DNA of 6,556 nt from Xanthobacteraceae bacterium (lineage in GTDB: Bacteria > Pseudomonadota > Alphaproteobacteria > Rhizobiales > Xanthobacteraceae). Under the pieces are notes generated by a model, which was not told where the DNA came from, did no database searches, and saw only the letters and a list, made by a program, of their open reading frames with translations. The position numbers and the translations under genes were made by a program. The stretch lies in contig JASHXZ010000462.1 of NCBI GenBank assembly GCA_030043285.1, positions 1-6,556 of the forward strand, in the 5' to 3' direction. Every line of letters begins with the position of its first letter. Position 1 is the first letter of the stretch. This document shows positions 1-6,556 of this stretch, piece after piece.

Positions 1-2274
1 AGCGACCGCATCGCGGTCGACAAGCTGAGCGCGGCGCTCGATCGCGAACAGGTCGACGGGCGATTTGCCTATAGCTGGCCGGCGGCCAATCGTCCGGCCC
101 GGCTCGATGCCGATCTGCGCGCCGGCGACGTCGATGTCGACGCGATCCGGACCTTTGTCACCTCGGCGCTCGACGGCAACGGGCTGGCACTGCCGCAGGA
201 GGCAACGCTCGCGCTCGATATCGGGCACGCCAGTTTTGCCGGCGTCGAGGCGAGGTCGATCCTGACGCAGGTGAAGTTCGACGCCGGCAAGCTGCAGATC
301 GATCGGCTGTCGATCGGCGATTTGGGCGGCGCCAACCTCGATATCGTGGGCCGGATCGACGAATTGTCGTCGCGGCCGCGCGGCCAAATCACGCTCGATC
401 TCGATGCCCGCGCACTCGACGGCTTAAGCGACATCGCGGCAAAATTCGCGCCGCAGGCTGCGGCGCCGCTGCGGCGGCTCGCCGGCCGCTTGGCCCCCGC
501 CAAGGTGCATGCAGTGCTCAATGTCGAGCACGCCGCGAGCGGCGGCAGCAGCGCGTCGCTTGCAGTCAACGGCGACCTGGCCGCAATGCGGCTCGGCATT
601 ACCGGGAAGGCGAACGGCGAACCTTCGCATCTCGGTGCTACGGCCGTTGCGATCGACGGGCGGATCGACGCCGATGACGGCAGCGCGTTGCTGGCGCTGC
701 TCGGACTCGACCACGTGATTGCGGTGGATCAGCTGCCCGGCCAGTTGACGCTGACGGCTGCAGGACCGCTCGGAGGCGATATCAGCGTCGACGGCAAAGT
801 CGGTACCAGCGGTTTTGATGCCGCGGCCCATGGCACGCTACGGCTCAGCGGCGATCGTGGCCGCTCGGCGCAGTTGCAGGTGCAAGCCGTGGCGGGCGAT
901 TTACGGCCGCTGCATCAGATGATGACGGGAGCGCCCGGCGCCGCCGTCCCGCTCTCGGCCAAGGCCGCGCTGGCGATCGACGGCAGCAAAGTCTCGTTCA
1001 CTAACGTCGCGGCCACCATTGGCAAAGCTTCGGTGCACGGGCAGCTCGCTGTCGATCTGGCCAGCCCGATTGCCATTGATGGCCGCGTCGATGCCGACAA
1101 TGCCGATGCGCCGGAGTTTTTCGCCATGCTGCTCGGGCTGCCGCGCAGCGGGGTTGGTGCCGGATGGTCGGGTGGCACGATAGGTGCCGGCGCCTTCGGC
1201 GCGGTCAACGGCGCGATTGCGTTCAAGTTTGACAGCGCGTCGCTGACACCGTCGCTGGTCGTGCGCAATCTGGCTGGTGTTGTGCGTTTTCAACCTGGCG
1301 CGATCAGCGTCGATGACGTCGGCGGCAATTTGGGCGGCGGACACGTGAGCGCGGCGCTGGCGTTTCGCCGCAATGCGAACGCGCTCACCGCGCATGGTAA
1401 AGTCGCGGTCACCGACGCCTCCGCGGCGGCGCTGTTAGGTCCGGCCATGAACGTCGCGGCCGGCCAGATTGACTTGACGCTCGAGGGCGATGGTCTCGGC
1501 ACCACGCCGGCCGCGCTGATCGGCTCGCTGCACGGCAACGGCGCGGTTTCGGTCAAGGACGTGCAGTTCGCCGGCCTCGATCCCGCGGCGTTCACAGCGG
1601 CGTTGCAGGCGGCGGGCCAAACGGCTTCGATCGACATGAATAAAGTGCAAGCCGCCGTGGCGGCCGCGTTGGCGAACGGCCGCGTTGCGGTGCCGGCAGC
1701 CGATGCGATCGTCCCGATCGTTGCCGGAGCCGTCAATCTCAATCACGTCGTGCTCAAGACCGAGCGCGGCGCCGAGTTGGCGCTTGACGGCAACGTCGAT
1801 CTCGGCGCTGCGGCGATCGACGCGCGGCTGACGCTCTCGCAAGCGCCGCCCGCCAATGCTCTGATCGCCGCCCGGCCGGAACTCTCGGTCACGTTCAAAG
1901 GGCCACTCGGCGCGCCGACGCGCACGCTCGACACGTCGGCGCTGACGAGTTGGCTGACGCAGCGCGCCACCGAGCTGCAGACCCGCCGCATCGAGGCAAT
2001 CGAGGCAAACCGGCAGCAAGGCGCCGTCGCGCAGGCGCCGCATCCGGACGCGCCCGATCTGCGCCTGCCGCCAGCCGGCGGCGTGGTCGAATCCGCAATA
2101 CCTGCGAACAGCGCCGCCGCACCTGCGGTACGCGGCCTGGAGCGCTTGCAGCCGCCTGCCGCGCCGCCGCTCGCCCCCGACACCAATCACCCGGCTTCCG
2201 GCAATGCCGCGCCGGCCACGCCGGCGCCAGCGTCGCCGATGCGGTCGCTATTCGGTATCTTTCGCTCTGACTGA
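1..2274 (+). CDS. AsmA-family envelope protein, C-terminal part (5'-truncated by window)
   Basis: The frame is open from base 1 and ends at TGA 2272-2274, giving 757 residues. The in-frame GTG at 271 is internal: homologous-looking sequence continues upstream of it, so the real start is outside the window. The protein is low-complexity and beta-rich, with recurring modules such as IDGRIDADDGSALLALLG (from residue 218), IDGRVDADNADAPEFFAMLLG (from residue 359) and VTDASAAALLG (from residue 471). A segment near residues 510-535 (SLHGNGAVSVKDVQFAGLD) resembles the AsmA C-terminal domain. Around residues 632-668 comes GPLGAPTRTLDTSALTSWL and a charged helix, typical of the end of rhizobial AsmA proteins. 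The last roughly 90 residues are a Pro/Ala-rich, probably disordered tail ending in LFGIFRSD. AsmA/TamB-type proteins are membrane-anchored, long beta-groove proteins linked to phospholipid transport and outer-membrane assembly. The usual N-terminal membrane anchor is not visible here. It converges with the RHH gene, 19 nt away. Confidence 0.85.
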   Translation, partial: SDRIAVDKLSAALDREQVDGRFAYSWPAANRPARLDADLRAGDVDVDAIRTFVTSALDGNGLALPQEATLALDIGHASFAGVEARSILTQVKFDAGKLQIDRLSIGDLGGANLDIVGRIDELSSRPRGQITLDLDARALDGLSDIAAKFAPQAAAPLRRLAGRLAPAKVHAVLNVEHAASGGSSASLAVNGDLAAMRLGITGKANGEPSHLGATAVAIDGRIDADDGSALLALLGLDHVIAVDQLPGQLTLTAAGPLGGDISVDGKVGTSGFDAAAHGTLRLSGDRGRSAQLQVQAVAGDLRPLHQMMTGAPGAAVPLSAKAALAIDGSKVSFTNVAATIGKASVHGQLAVDLASPIAIDGRVDADNADAPEFFAMLLGLPRSGVGAGWSGGTIGAGAFGAVNGAIAFKFDSASLTPSLVVRNLAGVVRFQPGAISVDDVGGNLGGGHVSAALAFRRNANALTAHGKVAVTDASAAALLGPAMNVAAGQIDLTLEGDGLGTTPAALIGSLHGNGAVSVKDVQFAGLDPAAFTAALQAAGQTASIDMNKVQAAVAAALANGRVAVPAADAIVPIVAGAVNLNHVVLKTERGAELALDGNVDLGAAAIDARLTLSQAPPANALIAARPELSVTFKGPLGAPTRTLDTSALTSWLTQRATELQTRRIEAIEANRQQGAVAQAPHPDAPDLRLPPAGGVVESAIPANSAAAPAVRGLERLQPPAAPPLAPDTNHPASGNAAPATPAPASPMRSLFGIFRSD

Positions 2275-2288
2275 AGTGCACTGCGCTT
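2274..2288. terminator. weak hairpin between convergent genes
   Basis: AAGTGC (2274-2279), a 3-nt loop and GCGCTT (2283-2288) form a 6-bp stem with one G-U pair. It sits in the 19-nt gap between the AsmA stop and the RHH stop. Only a broken T-rich stretch follows on the plus strand and no T-run on the minus strand, so it is a poor intrinsic terminator. It is the only structure available in this gap, and its role is inference. Confidence 0.22.
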
Positions 2289-2293
2289 TGTTG

Positions 2294-2584
2294 CTATTTC
2301 GGCGGCGTGGATCCGAGAGCCGTTGCCGCCGTTTTGCCGCGTGCGCGCCCGCCCTCGCTGTTGCCGCCCGGCGGGGTGCGAAAGTGATCGAGCACGAACA
2401 AGCGGATCGCTGACGACAGATTGCCGTGCTGCCGGCCGGCGTCGATGGTTGCGACGAGTTCGGCGACGGTGGCGCCGCGGCCCGCGGCGATGTCCTTGAG
2501 CGCAATCCAAAACGCGTCTTCGACGCTGACGCTCGTCTTATGCCCGGCGATCACGATCGAGCGTTTGACGATAGCCGACGTCAC
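2294..2584 (-). CDS. ribbon-helix-helix domain protein (RHH_4 family)
   Basis: This 96-residue protein starts at GTG (2584-2582) and ends at TAG (2296-2294). Residues 7-68 (KRSIVIAGHKTSVSVEDAFW ... IDAGRQHGNLSSAIRLFVLD) match the RHH_4 pattern: a basic beta strand, then two helices, as in MetJ/Arc DNA-binding dimers. The last roughly 28 residues are Gly/Pro/Lys-rich and probably disordered. The start codon overlaps the stop of the DUF4169 gene as GTGA, so translation is probably coupled. A weak SD-like GGGGA lies 6 nt before the GTG. RHH_4 proteins are widespread in Alphaproteobacteria and are thought to bind DNA. No target or toxin partner is evident here, so a regulatory role is inference. 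The downstream neighbour is the convergent AsmA gene. Confidence 0.88.
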   Translation of the reverse strand: MTSAIVKRSIVIAGHKTSVSVEDAFWIALKDIAAGRGATVAELVATIDAGRQHGNLSSAIRLFVLDHFRTPPGGNSEGGRARGKTAATALGSTPPK

Positions 2585-2769
2585 GAATCGTCCCCGCGCT
2601 CGATGCGGTGGCGGTCGAGCTCCGTTTCGGCTTTTTCATTGCGCGACCGCTGCAGTGCCTTTTCGGCTTTGCTCCTGCCATGCGCCAGTCGTTGCTGCGC
2701 CGCCTCTTTTTCGGCCCGTCGCCGCCTGGACTGCTTACGCGCAAGGCGAAGGTTGACGATCTCGGCCAT
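2581..2769 (-). CDS. DUF4169 small basic protein
   Basis: This 62-residue protein begins MAEIVNLRLARKQSRRRRAE, the hallmark N-terminus of the DUF4169 family, and continues as a highly charged, helix- or coiled-coil-prone sequence rich in Arg, Lys and Glu (KEAAQQRLAHGRSKAEKALQ). The ATG is at 2769-2767, 2 nt after the fumC stop. A GGAG (2781-2778) inside the last fumC codons sits 8 nt upstream and supports this start. The frame stays open far upstream through fumC, but that part is an out-of-frame shadow. The stop overlaps the GTG of the RHH gene. The function is unknown. DUF4169 is commonly found between fumC and an RHH_4 gene in Hyphomicrobiales, which suggests a conserved unit, though this rests on memory of the family rather than a search. 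Confidence 0.87.
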   Translation of the reverse strand: MAEIVNLRLARKQSRRRRAEKEAAQQRLAHGRSKAEKALQRSRNEKAETELDRHRIERGDDS

Positions 2770-2771
2770 TT

Positions 2772-4240
<1,469 letters not shown>

Positions 4241-4244
<4 letters not shown>

Positions 4245-4765
4245 TTTTTTCGAAACCGGTCCAGGCTCACCACTTCGCCGCCGCCGGACTGTGGTTCTTT
4301 GGCGCCTTCTGGAGCGGGTGGTTCATTCTTGACCTCGGCAGGGAGTCGCGCGGGCGGCGCCGCAGTTTTCTCCGGCGCGCTCGCTTCGCCGGCAGTCGCG
4401 CCCTCGTTGCCGATCGGTTCGAACTGAAAACCGAATTGCACTGCCGGGTCGACAAAAGCCATGATCGCCGCGAACGGCACGGTCAGCTTCTCCGGGATGC
4501 CGCCGAACGACAGCCCGACCTCGAAAGCATCCTCGCCCACCGCCAAATCCCAGAACTGGTGTTGCAGGACGATGGTCATGGCTTGCGGATATTGCTGGCG
4601 CATCCGCTCCGAGAGGACCACGCCGGGTGCGCCGGTCGCAAACGTGATTTTGAAATGATGCTGGCCGGGCAGGCCATTCTTCGCCGCGTCCGCCAGCACC
4701 GTGCGCACCACGCCGCGCAACGCGGCTTGGGCCAAGAGGTCGTAGCGGATGTGATCTTCAGGCAT
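4241..4765 (-). CDS. sspB: SspB, ClpXP adaptor for ssrA-tagged proteins (alpha type)
   Basis: SspB binds the ssrA degradation tag and tethers tagged proteins to the ClpX unfoldase, speeding their breakdown by ClpXP. The 174-residue product starts [20 protein letters not shown]. Residues 1 to about 118 form the folded tag-binding domain, with conserved stretches [20 protein letters not shown] (67-86) and [14 protein letters not shown] (88-101). A disordered Ala/Pro/Glu linker (about 120-163) leads to [10 protein letters not shown] (165-174), which fits the C-terminal ClpX-binding tail of SspB proteins. The ATG is at 4765-4763. No SD is visible upstream, only CCTGA-type repeat sequence. ssrA lies about 120 nt upstream on the same strand, so the adaptor sits beside the gene that makes its tag. 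The stop overlaps the fumC start. The codons before the stop form an A7 run. Confidence 0.94.
4244..4250 (-). other. A7 slippery heptamer at the sspB/fumC junction
   Basis: The last sspB codons read CGA AAA AAA TGA, which phases the run as A AAA AAA, the classical X XXY YYZ -1 frameshift heptamer. A -1 slip would make the next codon ATG 4244-4242, the fumC start, and continue as an SspB-FumC fusion. The sequence is seen directly; use of the site is inference. It may simply be the A-rich codons for the conserved RKK tail plus coupled re-initiation. Confidence 0.35.
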
Positions 4766-4772
4766 CAGGGTT

Positions 4773-4883
4773 CAGGAATCAGAGGTCGGTAATCCATCAT
4801 CGGATTATGCAGAGAAGCTGGAAGCGGTCCAGCAGGTCAGGCATTCTGATTACTGACTACTGATTACCGACACCTGATCCCTG
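4773..4883. repeat. imperfect inverted repeat element between ssrA and sspB
   Basis: The left arm 4773-4794 (CAGGAATCAG...GGTAATC) and the reverse complement of the right arm 4862-4883 (CAGGGATCAG...GGTAATC) match at 19 of 22 positions. Between them lies a perfect hairpin, GCTGGA (4817-4822), loop AGCGG, TCCAGC (4828-4833). GATTAC also recurs at 4847 and 4862. Near the sspB start the minus strand reads as degenerate CTGATT/CCTGAA/CCCTGATG units. A -10-like CATAAT (minus, 4809-4804) could serve sspB, but no good -35 is seen. The right arm touches the 3' end of the tmRNA. It could be a REP/MITE-like intergenic repeat, a processing structure or an attenuator. No coding sequence is seen here. Confidence 0.6.
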
Positions 4884-4971
4884 GAAAGTGGAGGCTTCTG
4901 TTGCCAGGTGCCTCCGAACCCCGCCTGACGCTGCTAAGACGCCAGGGCTTTAGTCGGTCTTTCGGACTGCG

Positions 4972-5010
4972 TTACGCAGCCAGAGCAACCGGAGCATAGT
5001 TGTCGTTGGC
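4972..5010 (-). other. tmRNA tag reading frame (ANDNYAPVALAA-stop)
   Basis: From the resume codon GCC (5010-5008) the minus strand reads ANDNYAPVALAA and then TAA (4974-4972). With the alanine carried by the charged tmRNA, the appended peptide would be AANDNYAPVALAA. The AND start and ALAA end fit bacterial ssrA tags: the end is the ClpX degron, and the N-terminal part is where SspB binds. The reading frame is part of the ssrA coding piece and is not a separate gene. Confidence 0.95.
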
Positions 5011-5017
5011 AACTATG
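4995..5017 (-). other. perfect 8-bp inverted repeat around the tmRNA resume codon
   Basis: CATAGTTG (minus, 5017-5010) and CAACTATG (5002-4995) are exact complements around a 7-nt loop CCAACGA. The first base of the resume codon GCC lies in the stem and the other two in the loop. If formed, the helix would present the resume site in a defined shape. E. coli tmRNA has a shorter similar complementarity (GTAGT...ACTAC) at this place. Confidence 0.6.
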
Positions 5018-5189
5018 AATGTGGCCCGATAACGCCGGAACCATGCCGAGCAAAAACACGCCCTTTACGCCCTCGTCGATCCTATTTCGACCCCGTGGAT
5101 TTGGTGGAGTCGCCGGGTACCGCCCCCGGGTCCGAATGGTTTATTACGACGGCCATTTATTGCCATAGCCGGCCTGCGCCAGCGGGCAG

Positions 5190-5218
5190 AATATAGGCGC
5201 AAAAGGTTGCCGAAAAAA
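5190..5218 (-). promoter_or_regulatory. probable ssrA promoter
   Basis: On the minus strand TATATT (5195-5190) matches the -10 consensus at five of six bases. Seventeen nt upstream is a T-rich TTTTTT (5218-5213) in the -35 place, a weak match. Transcription would start near 5183, a short distance before the acceptor piece, as expected for a processed stable RNA. The site lies in the short divergent gap with the cpYpsA gene. Confidence 0.5.
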
Positions 5219-5232
5219 GAGCGGGAGGGACC

Positions 5233-5736
5233 GTGAAGCTGATCTCCGGCGGCCAGTCCGGGGTGGACCGGGCAGCGCTTGATGTGGCGGTCGCCCGTGG
5301 CATTGCGTATGGCGGCTGGTGTCCGAAGGGCGGTTGGGCCGAGGATTGTCCGCACCCGCCGGGCCTGTTGGCGAAATACCCGCAGCTTGCCGAAACCCCG
5401 CTCGCCGATCCGGCGCAGCGTACCGAATGGAACGTGCGCGATGCCGACGCCTGCCTGATCGTCGCCGACGCGGCCGGGCCTGAAATCTCCGCCGGGACGG
5501 CGCTCGCAGGCGAACTGGCGCATCGCTATCGCAAGCCGCTCTACATCGCGAGGCTTGGCCTAGGCGATGCGGTCAACCATGCTGCGCTGTGGCTGCGCGT
5601 GCAGCAGGCGAGGCGCGGCGCCGCGCTGAAGTTGGCCATCGGCGGTCCCCGCGAAAGCGAAGCCGCGGGCATTTACCAGCGCGCCAAGGCGTTCATCTCC
5701 GAGCTCATGGATACGGTCGACAGCGGCGCCGTCTGA
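5233..5736 (+). CDS. cpYpsA-related SLOG-family protein (putative molybdenum-cofactor-carrier-like)
   Basis: This 167-residue protein starts at GTG, with GGAGG (5224-5228) 4 nt upstream and [17 protein letters not shown] as a typical family N-terminus. The Rossmann-like nucleotide-binding loop is [12 protein letters not shown] (6-17). It is followed by [11 protein letters not shown] (28-38), [15 protein letters not shown] (63-77), [11 protein letters not shown] (86-96) and a C-terminal [20 protein letters not shown] (136-155). These mark the circularly permuted YpsA/SLOG family, often labelled 'putative molybdenum carrier' by resemblance to algal Moco carrier protein. SLOG proteins bind nucleotides or nucleotide-derived ligands, but no reaction is established for this branch and I would not assign Moco transport from sequence alone. 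No membrane segment or signal peptide is seen. It is divergent from ssrA and 125 nt ahead of thyA on the same strand; no good sigma-70 promoter is visible for it. Confidence 0.88.
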   Translation: MKLISGGQSGVDRAALDVAVARGIAYGGWCPKGGWAEDCPHPPGLLAKYPQLAETPLADPAQRTEWNVRDADACLIVADAAGPEISAGTALAGELAHRYRKPLYIARLGLGDAVNHAALWLRVQQARRGAALKLAIGGPRESEAAGIYQRAKAFISELMDTVDSGAV

Positions 5737-5743
5737 GCCAAGC

Positions 5744-5756
5744 CGGAACGGTTCCG
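5744..5756. other. short hairpin after the cpYpsA gene
   Basis: CGGAA (5744-5748), loop CGG, TTCCG (5752-5756) form a perfect 5-bp stem 8 nt past the stop. No T-run follows, so it is not a convincing terminator. The rest of the spacer to thyA shows no gene. Confidence 0.25.
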
Positions 5757-5824
5757 CACCTTATGGCCCAACGCTGTCCACCGCCGCTGCCTTGCGCCGA
5801 TTTCTTCGCGTGCGCATTTGGCGG

Positions 5825-5830
5825 TAGAAT
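5825..5830 (+). promoter_or_regulatory. possible -10 element for thyA
   Basis: TAGAAT (5825-5830) differs from TATAAT at one base and lies 31 nt before the thyA ATG. The -35 position, 17 nt upstream, has only TTCTTC (5802-5807), so the promoter is weak at best and thyA might also be read through from the preceding gene. Confidence 0.28.
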
Positions 5831-5861
5831 CGTTGCGACTCGGCGGCGGGTAAAAGAATCG

Positions 5862-6556
5862 ATGCGGCAATATCTCGACCTGATGCAACGCGTGCTCGAC
5901 GAGGGCGTGGAAAAGCGCGATCGCACCGGCGTCGGCACCTTGTCGGTGTTCGGCCACCAAATGCGCTTCGATCTTGCCGCCGGCTTTCCGCTGGTCACCA
6001 CCAAGAAGCTGCACGTCAAGTCGATCGTCTACGAGCTGCTCTGGTTCCTGCGCGGCGACACCAACGTCAAATACCTCAACGAGCACGGCGTGCGCATCTG
6101 GGACGAATGGGCCGACGAGAACGGCGATCTCGGTCCGGTCTACGGCCGGCAGTGGCGCTCGTGGCCGGCGCCGGACGGCGGCAGCATCGATCAGATGGCC
6201 GATGTCGTCGCCGCCATCCGCCGCAACCCGAACTCGCGCCGGCTGATCGTCACGGCCTGGAATCCGCCCGAGATCGAGGCCATGGCGCTGCCGCCGTGCC
6301 ATTGCCTGTTTCAGTTCAACGTCGCCGATGGCGCGCTGTCGTGCCAGCTCTATCAGCGCTCGGCCGACGTGTTTCTGGGCGTGCCGTTCAACATCGCTTC
6401 GTATGCGCTGCTGACAGTGGCGGTCGCGCAGGTGACGGGGCTCAAGCCGGGCACGTTCATCCACAGTTTCGGCGACGCGCACCTTTATCTCAATCATATC
6501 GATCAGGCGCGGCTGCAGCTGACGCGACAGCCGCGGCCGCTGCCGACGCTGCGCGT
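5862..6556 (+). CDS. thyA: thymidylate synthase, 3'-truncated by window
   Basis: ThyA converts dUMP to dTMP with methylene-tetrahydrofolate as carbon donor and reductant. It is a cytosolic homodimer and the de novo source of thymine. The 231 full codons in the window align without gaps to E. coli ThyA from residue 1 ([15 protein letters not shown] versus MKQYLELMQKVLDEG), which sets the ATG at 5862 although no strong SD is seen. Landmarks are [18 protein letters not shown] (19-36), [19 protein letters not shown] (80-98), the SRR phosphate-binding arginines near 126-127, the catalytic Cys146 in PPCHCLFQF (TGC at 6297-6299), and [20 protein letters not shown]. The substrate-binding HLYLNH motif is also present. 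About 33 residues are missing beyond the window edge. A dihydrofolate reductase gene often follows thyA, but it would lie outside this window. Confidence 0.97.
   Translation, partial: MRQYLDLMQRVLDEGVEKRDRTGVGTLSVFGHQMRFDLAAGFPLVTTKKLHVKSIVYELLWFLRGDTNVKYLNEHGVRIWDEWADENGDLGPVYGRQWRSWPAPDGGSIDQMADVVAAIRRNPNSRRLIVTAWNPPEIEAMALPPCHCLFQFNVADGALSCQLYQRSADVFLGVPFNIASYALLTVAVAQVTGLKPGTFIHSFGDAHLYLNHIDQARLQLTRQPRPLPTLR

Larger units (their letters stand above)
4886..5170 (-). ncRNA. ssrA: tmRNA, circularly permuted two-piece alphaproteobacterial form
   Basis: tmRNA rescues ribosomes stalled on broken mRNAs and adds a degradation tag. Read on the minus strand, the acceptor piece comes first and ends in CGACTCC-A-CCA (mature 3' end at 5102). 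A 7-nt spacer (5101-5095, AATCCAC) follows, and then the coding piece begins GGGGTCG (5094-5088), followed by AAATAGGATCGAC, the D-loop-like motif. GGGGTCG and CGACTCC pair as a 7-bp acceptor stem with a G-U at the third pair, the alanine identity element. A 5-bp T stem (CCGGG/CCCGG) closes a 7-nt loop. The resume region TAGTTGCCAACGAC parallels the E. coli TAGTCGCAAACGAC. Later helices include CTGCG-TAA-CGCAG with the stop codon in the loop (4967-4979), CCTGGCG/CGTCAGG (4946-4924) and a terminal GGAGGC/GCCTCC (4915-4890). The outer ends (about 5170 and about 4886) are estimates. In Bradyrhizobium this RNA was first noticed as a stable RNA needed for nodule development. Confidence 0.95.

Noticed and set aside
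271..273. GTG as the start of the AsmA gene
   Set aside because: The frame is open and AsmA-like all the way to base 1 with no SD before 271, so this is an internal valine.
2275..2282. AGTGCACT palindrome as an operator
   Set aside because: It is a single 8-bp palindrome in a 19-nt convergent gap with no promoter nearby. Chance or a weak hairpin explains it.
4837..4870. Short GATTAC/CTGATT repeats as a CRISPR-like array
   Set aside because: The units are only 6-11 nt, irregularly spaced and without unique spacers; no cas genes are present.
5065..5523. 152-codon minus-strand reading frame running across the ssrA region
   Set aside because: It spans the ssrA promoter and acceptor piece and is antisense to the cpYpsA gene. 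The structured RNA explains this sequence.
5673..6497. 274-codon minus-strand reading frame opposite thyA
   Set aside because: It lies antisense to thyA, which aligns gap-free with E. coli ThyA. The antisense product is Arg/His-rich shadow sequence typical of GC-rich DNA.

Overview
The window is GC-rich with strongly GC-biased third codon positions. Its gene content and protein sequences point to an alphaproteobacterium of the order Hyphomicrobiales, near the Bradyrhizobium/Rhodopseudomonas/Xanthobacteraceae group. The clearest markers are a circularly permuted two-piece tmRNA gene, an alpha-type SspB, and a fumC-DUF4169-RHH gene string. I read this as conserved chromosomal housekeeping DNA. 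I see no mobile element, CRISPR array or tRNA gene in it.

Layout. (1) 1-2274, plus strand: the C-terminal 757 residues of a large AsmA-family envelope protein whose start lies outside the window. (2) 2294-4765, minus strand: a very tight four-gene cluster, in transcription order sspB, fumC, a DUF4169 gene and an RHH_4 gene. Its junctions are ATGA, a 2-nt gap and GTGA. (3) 4773-4883: a repeat-rich spacer with a long imperfect inverted repeat and a nested hairpin. (4) about 4886-5170, minus strand: ssrA (tmRNA) in permuted order, acceptor piece first, then a 7-nt spacer, then the coding piece that carries the degradation tag ANDNYAPVALAA. (5) 5233-5736, plus strand: a cpYpsA-type SLOG-family protein, divergent from ssrA. 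(6) 5862 to the window end, plus strand: thyA, cut off about 33 residues before its usual end.

How the parts fit. The best functional story is trans-translation. ssrA makes the RNA that rescues stalled ribosomes and appends the ANDNYAPVALAA tag. The next gene downstream on the same strand, sspB, encodes the adaptor that hands tagged proteins to ClpXP. Here the tag and its reader are neighbours. fumC (TCA cycle) and two small genes of poorly known role follow sspB with no room for separate promoters, so they are probably co-transcribed. Points worth a second look are the A-AAA-AAA slippery sequence directly before the sspB stop, where a -1 shift would lead into fumC; the unusual N-terminal extension of FumC; the inverted repeat that abuts the sspB start; and a perfect 8-bp hairpin around the tmRNA resume codon.
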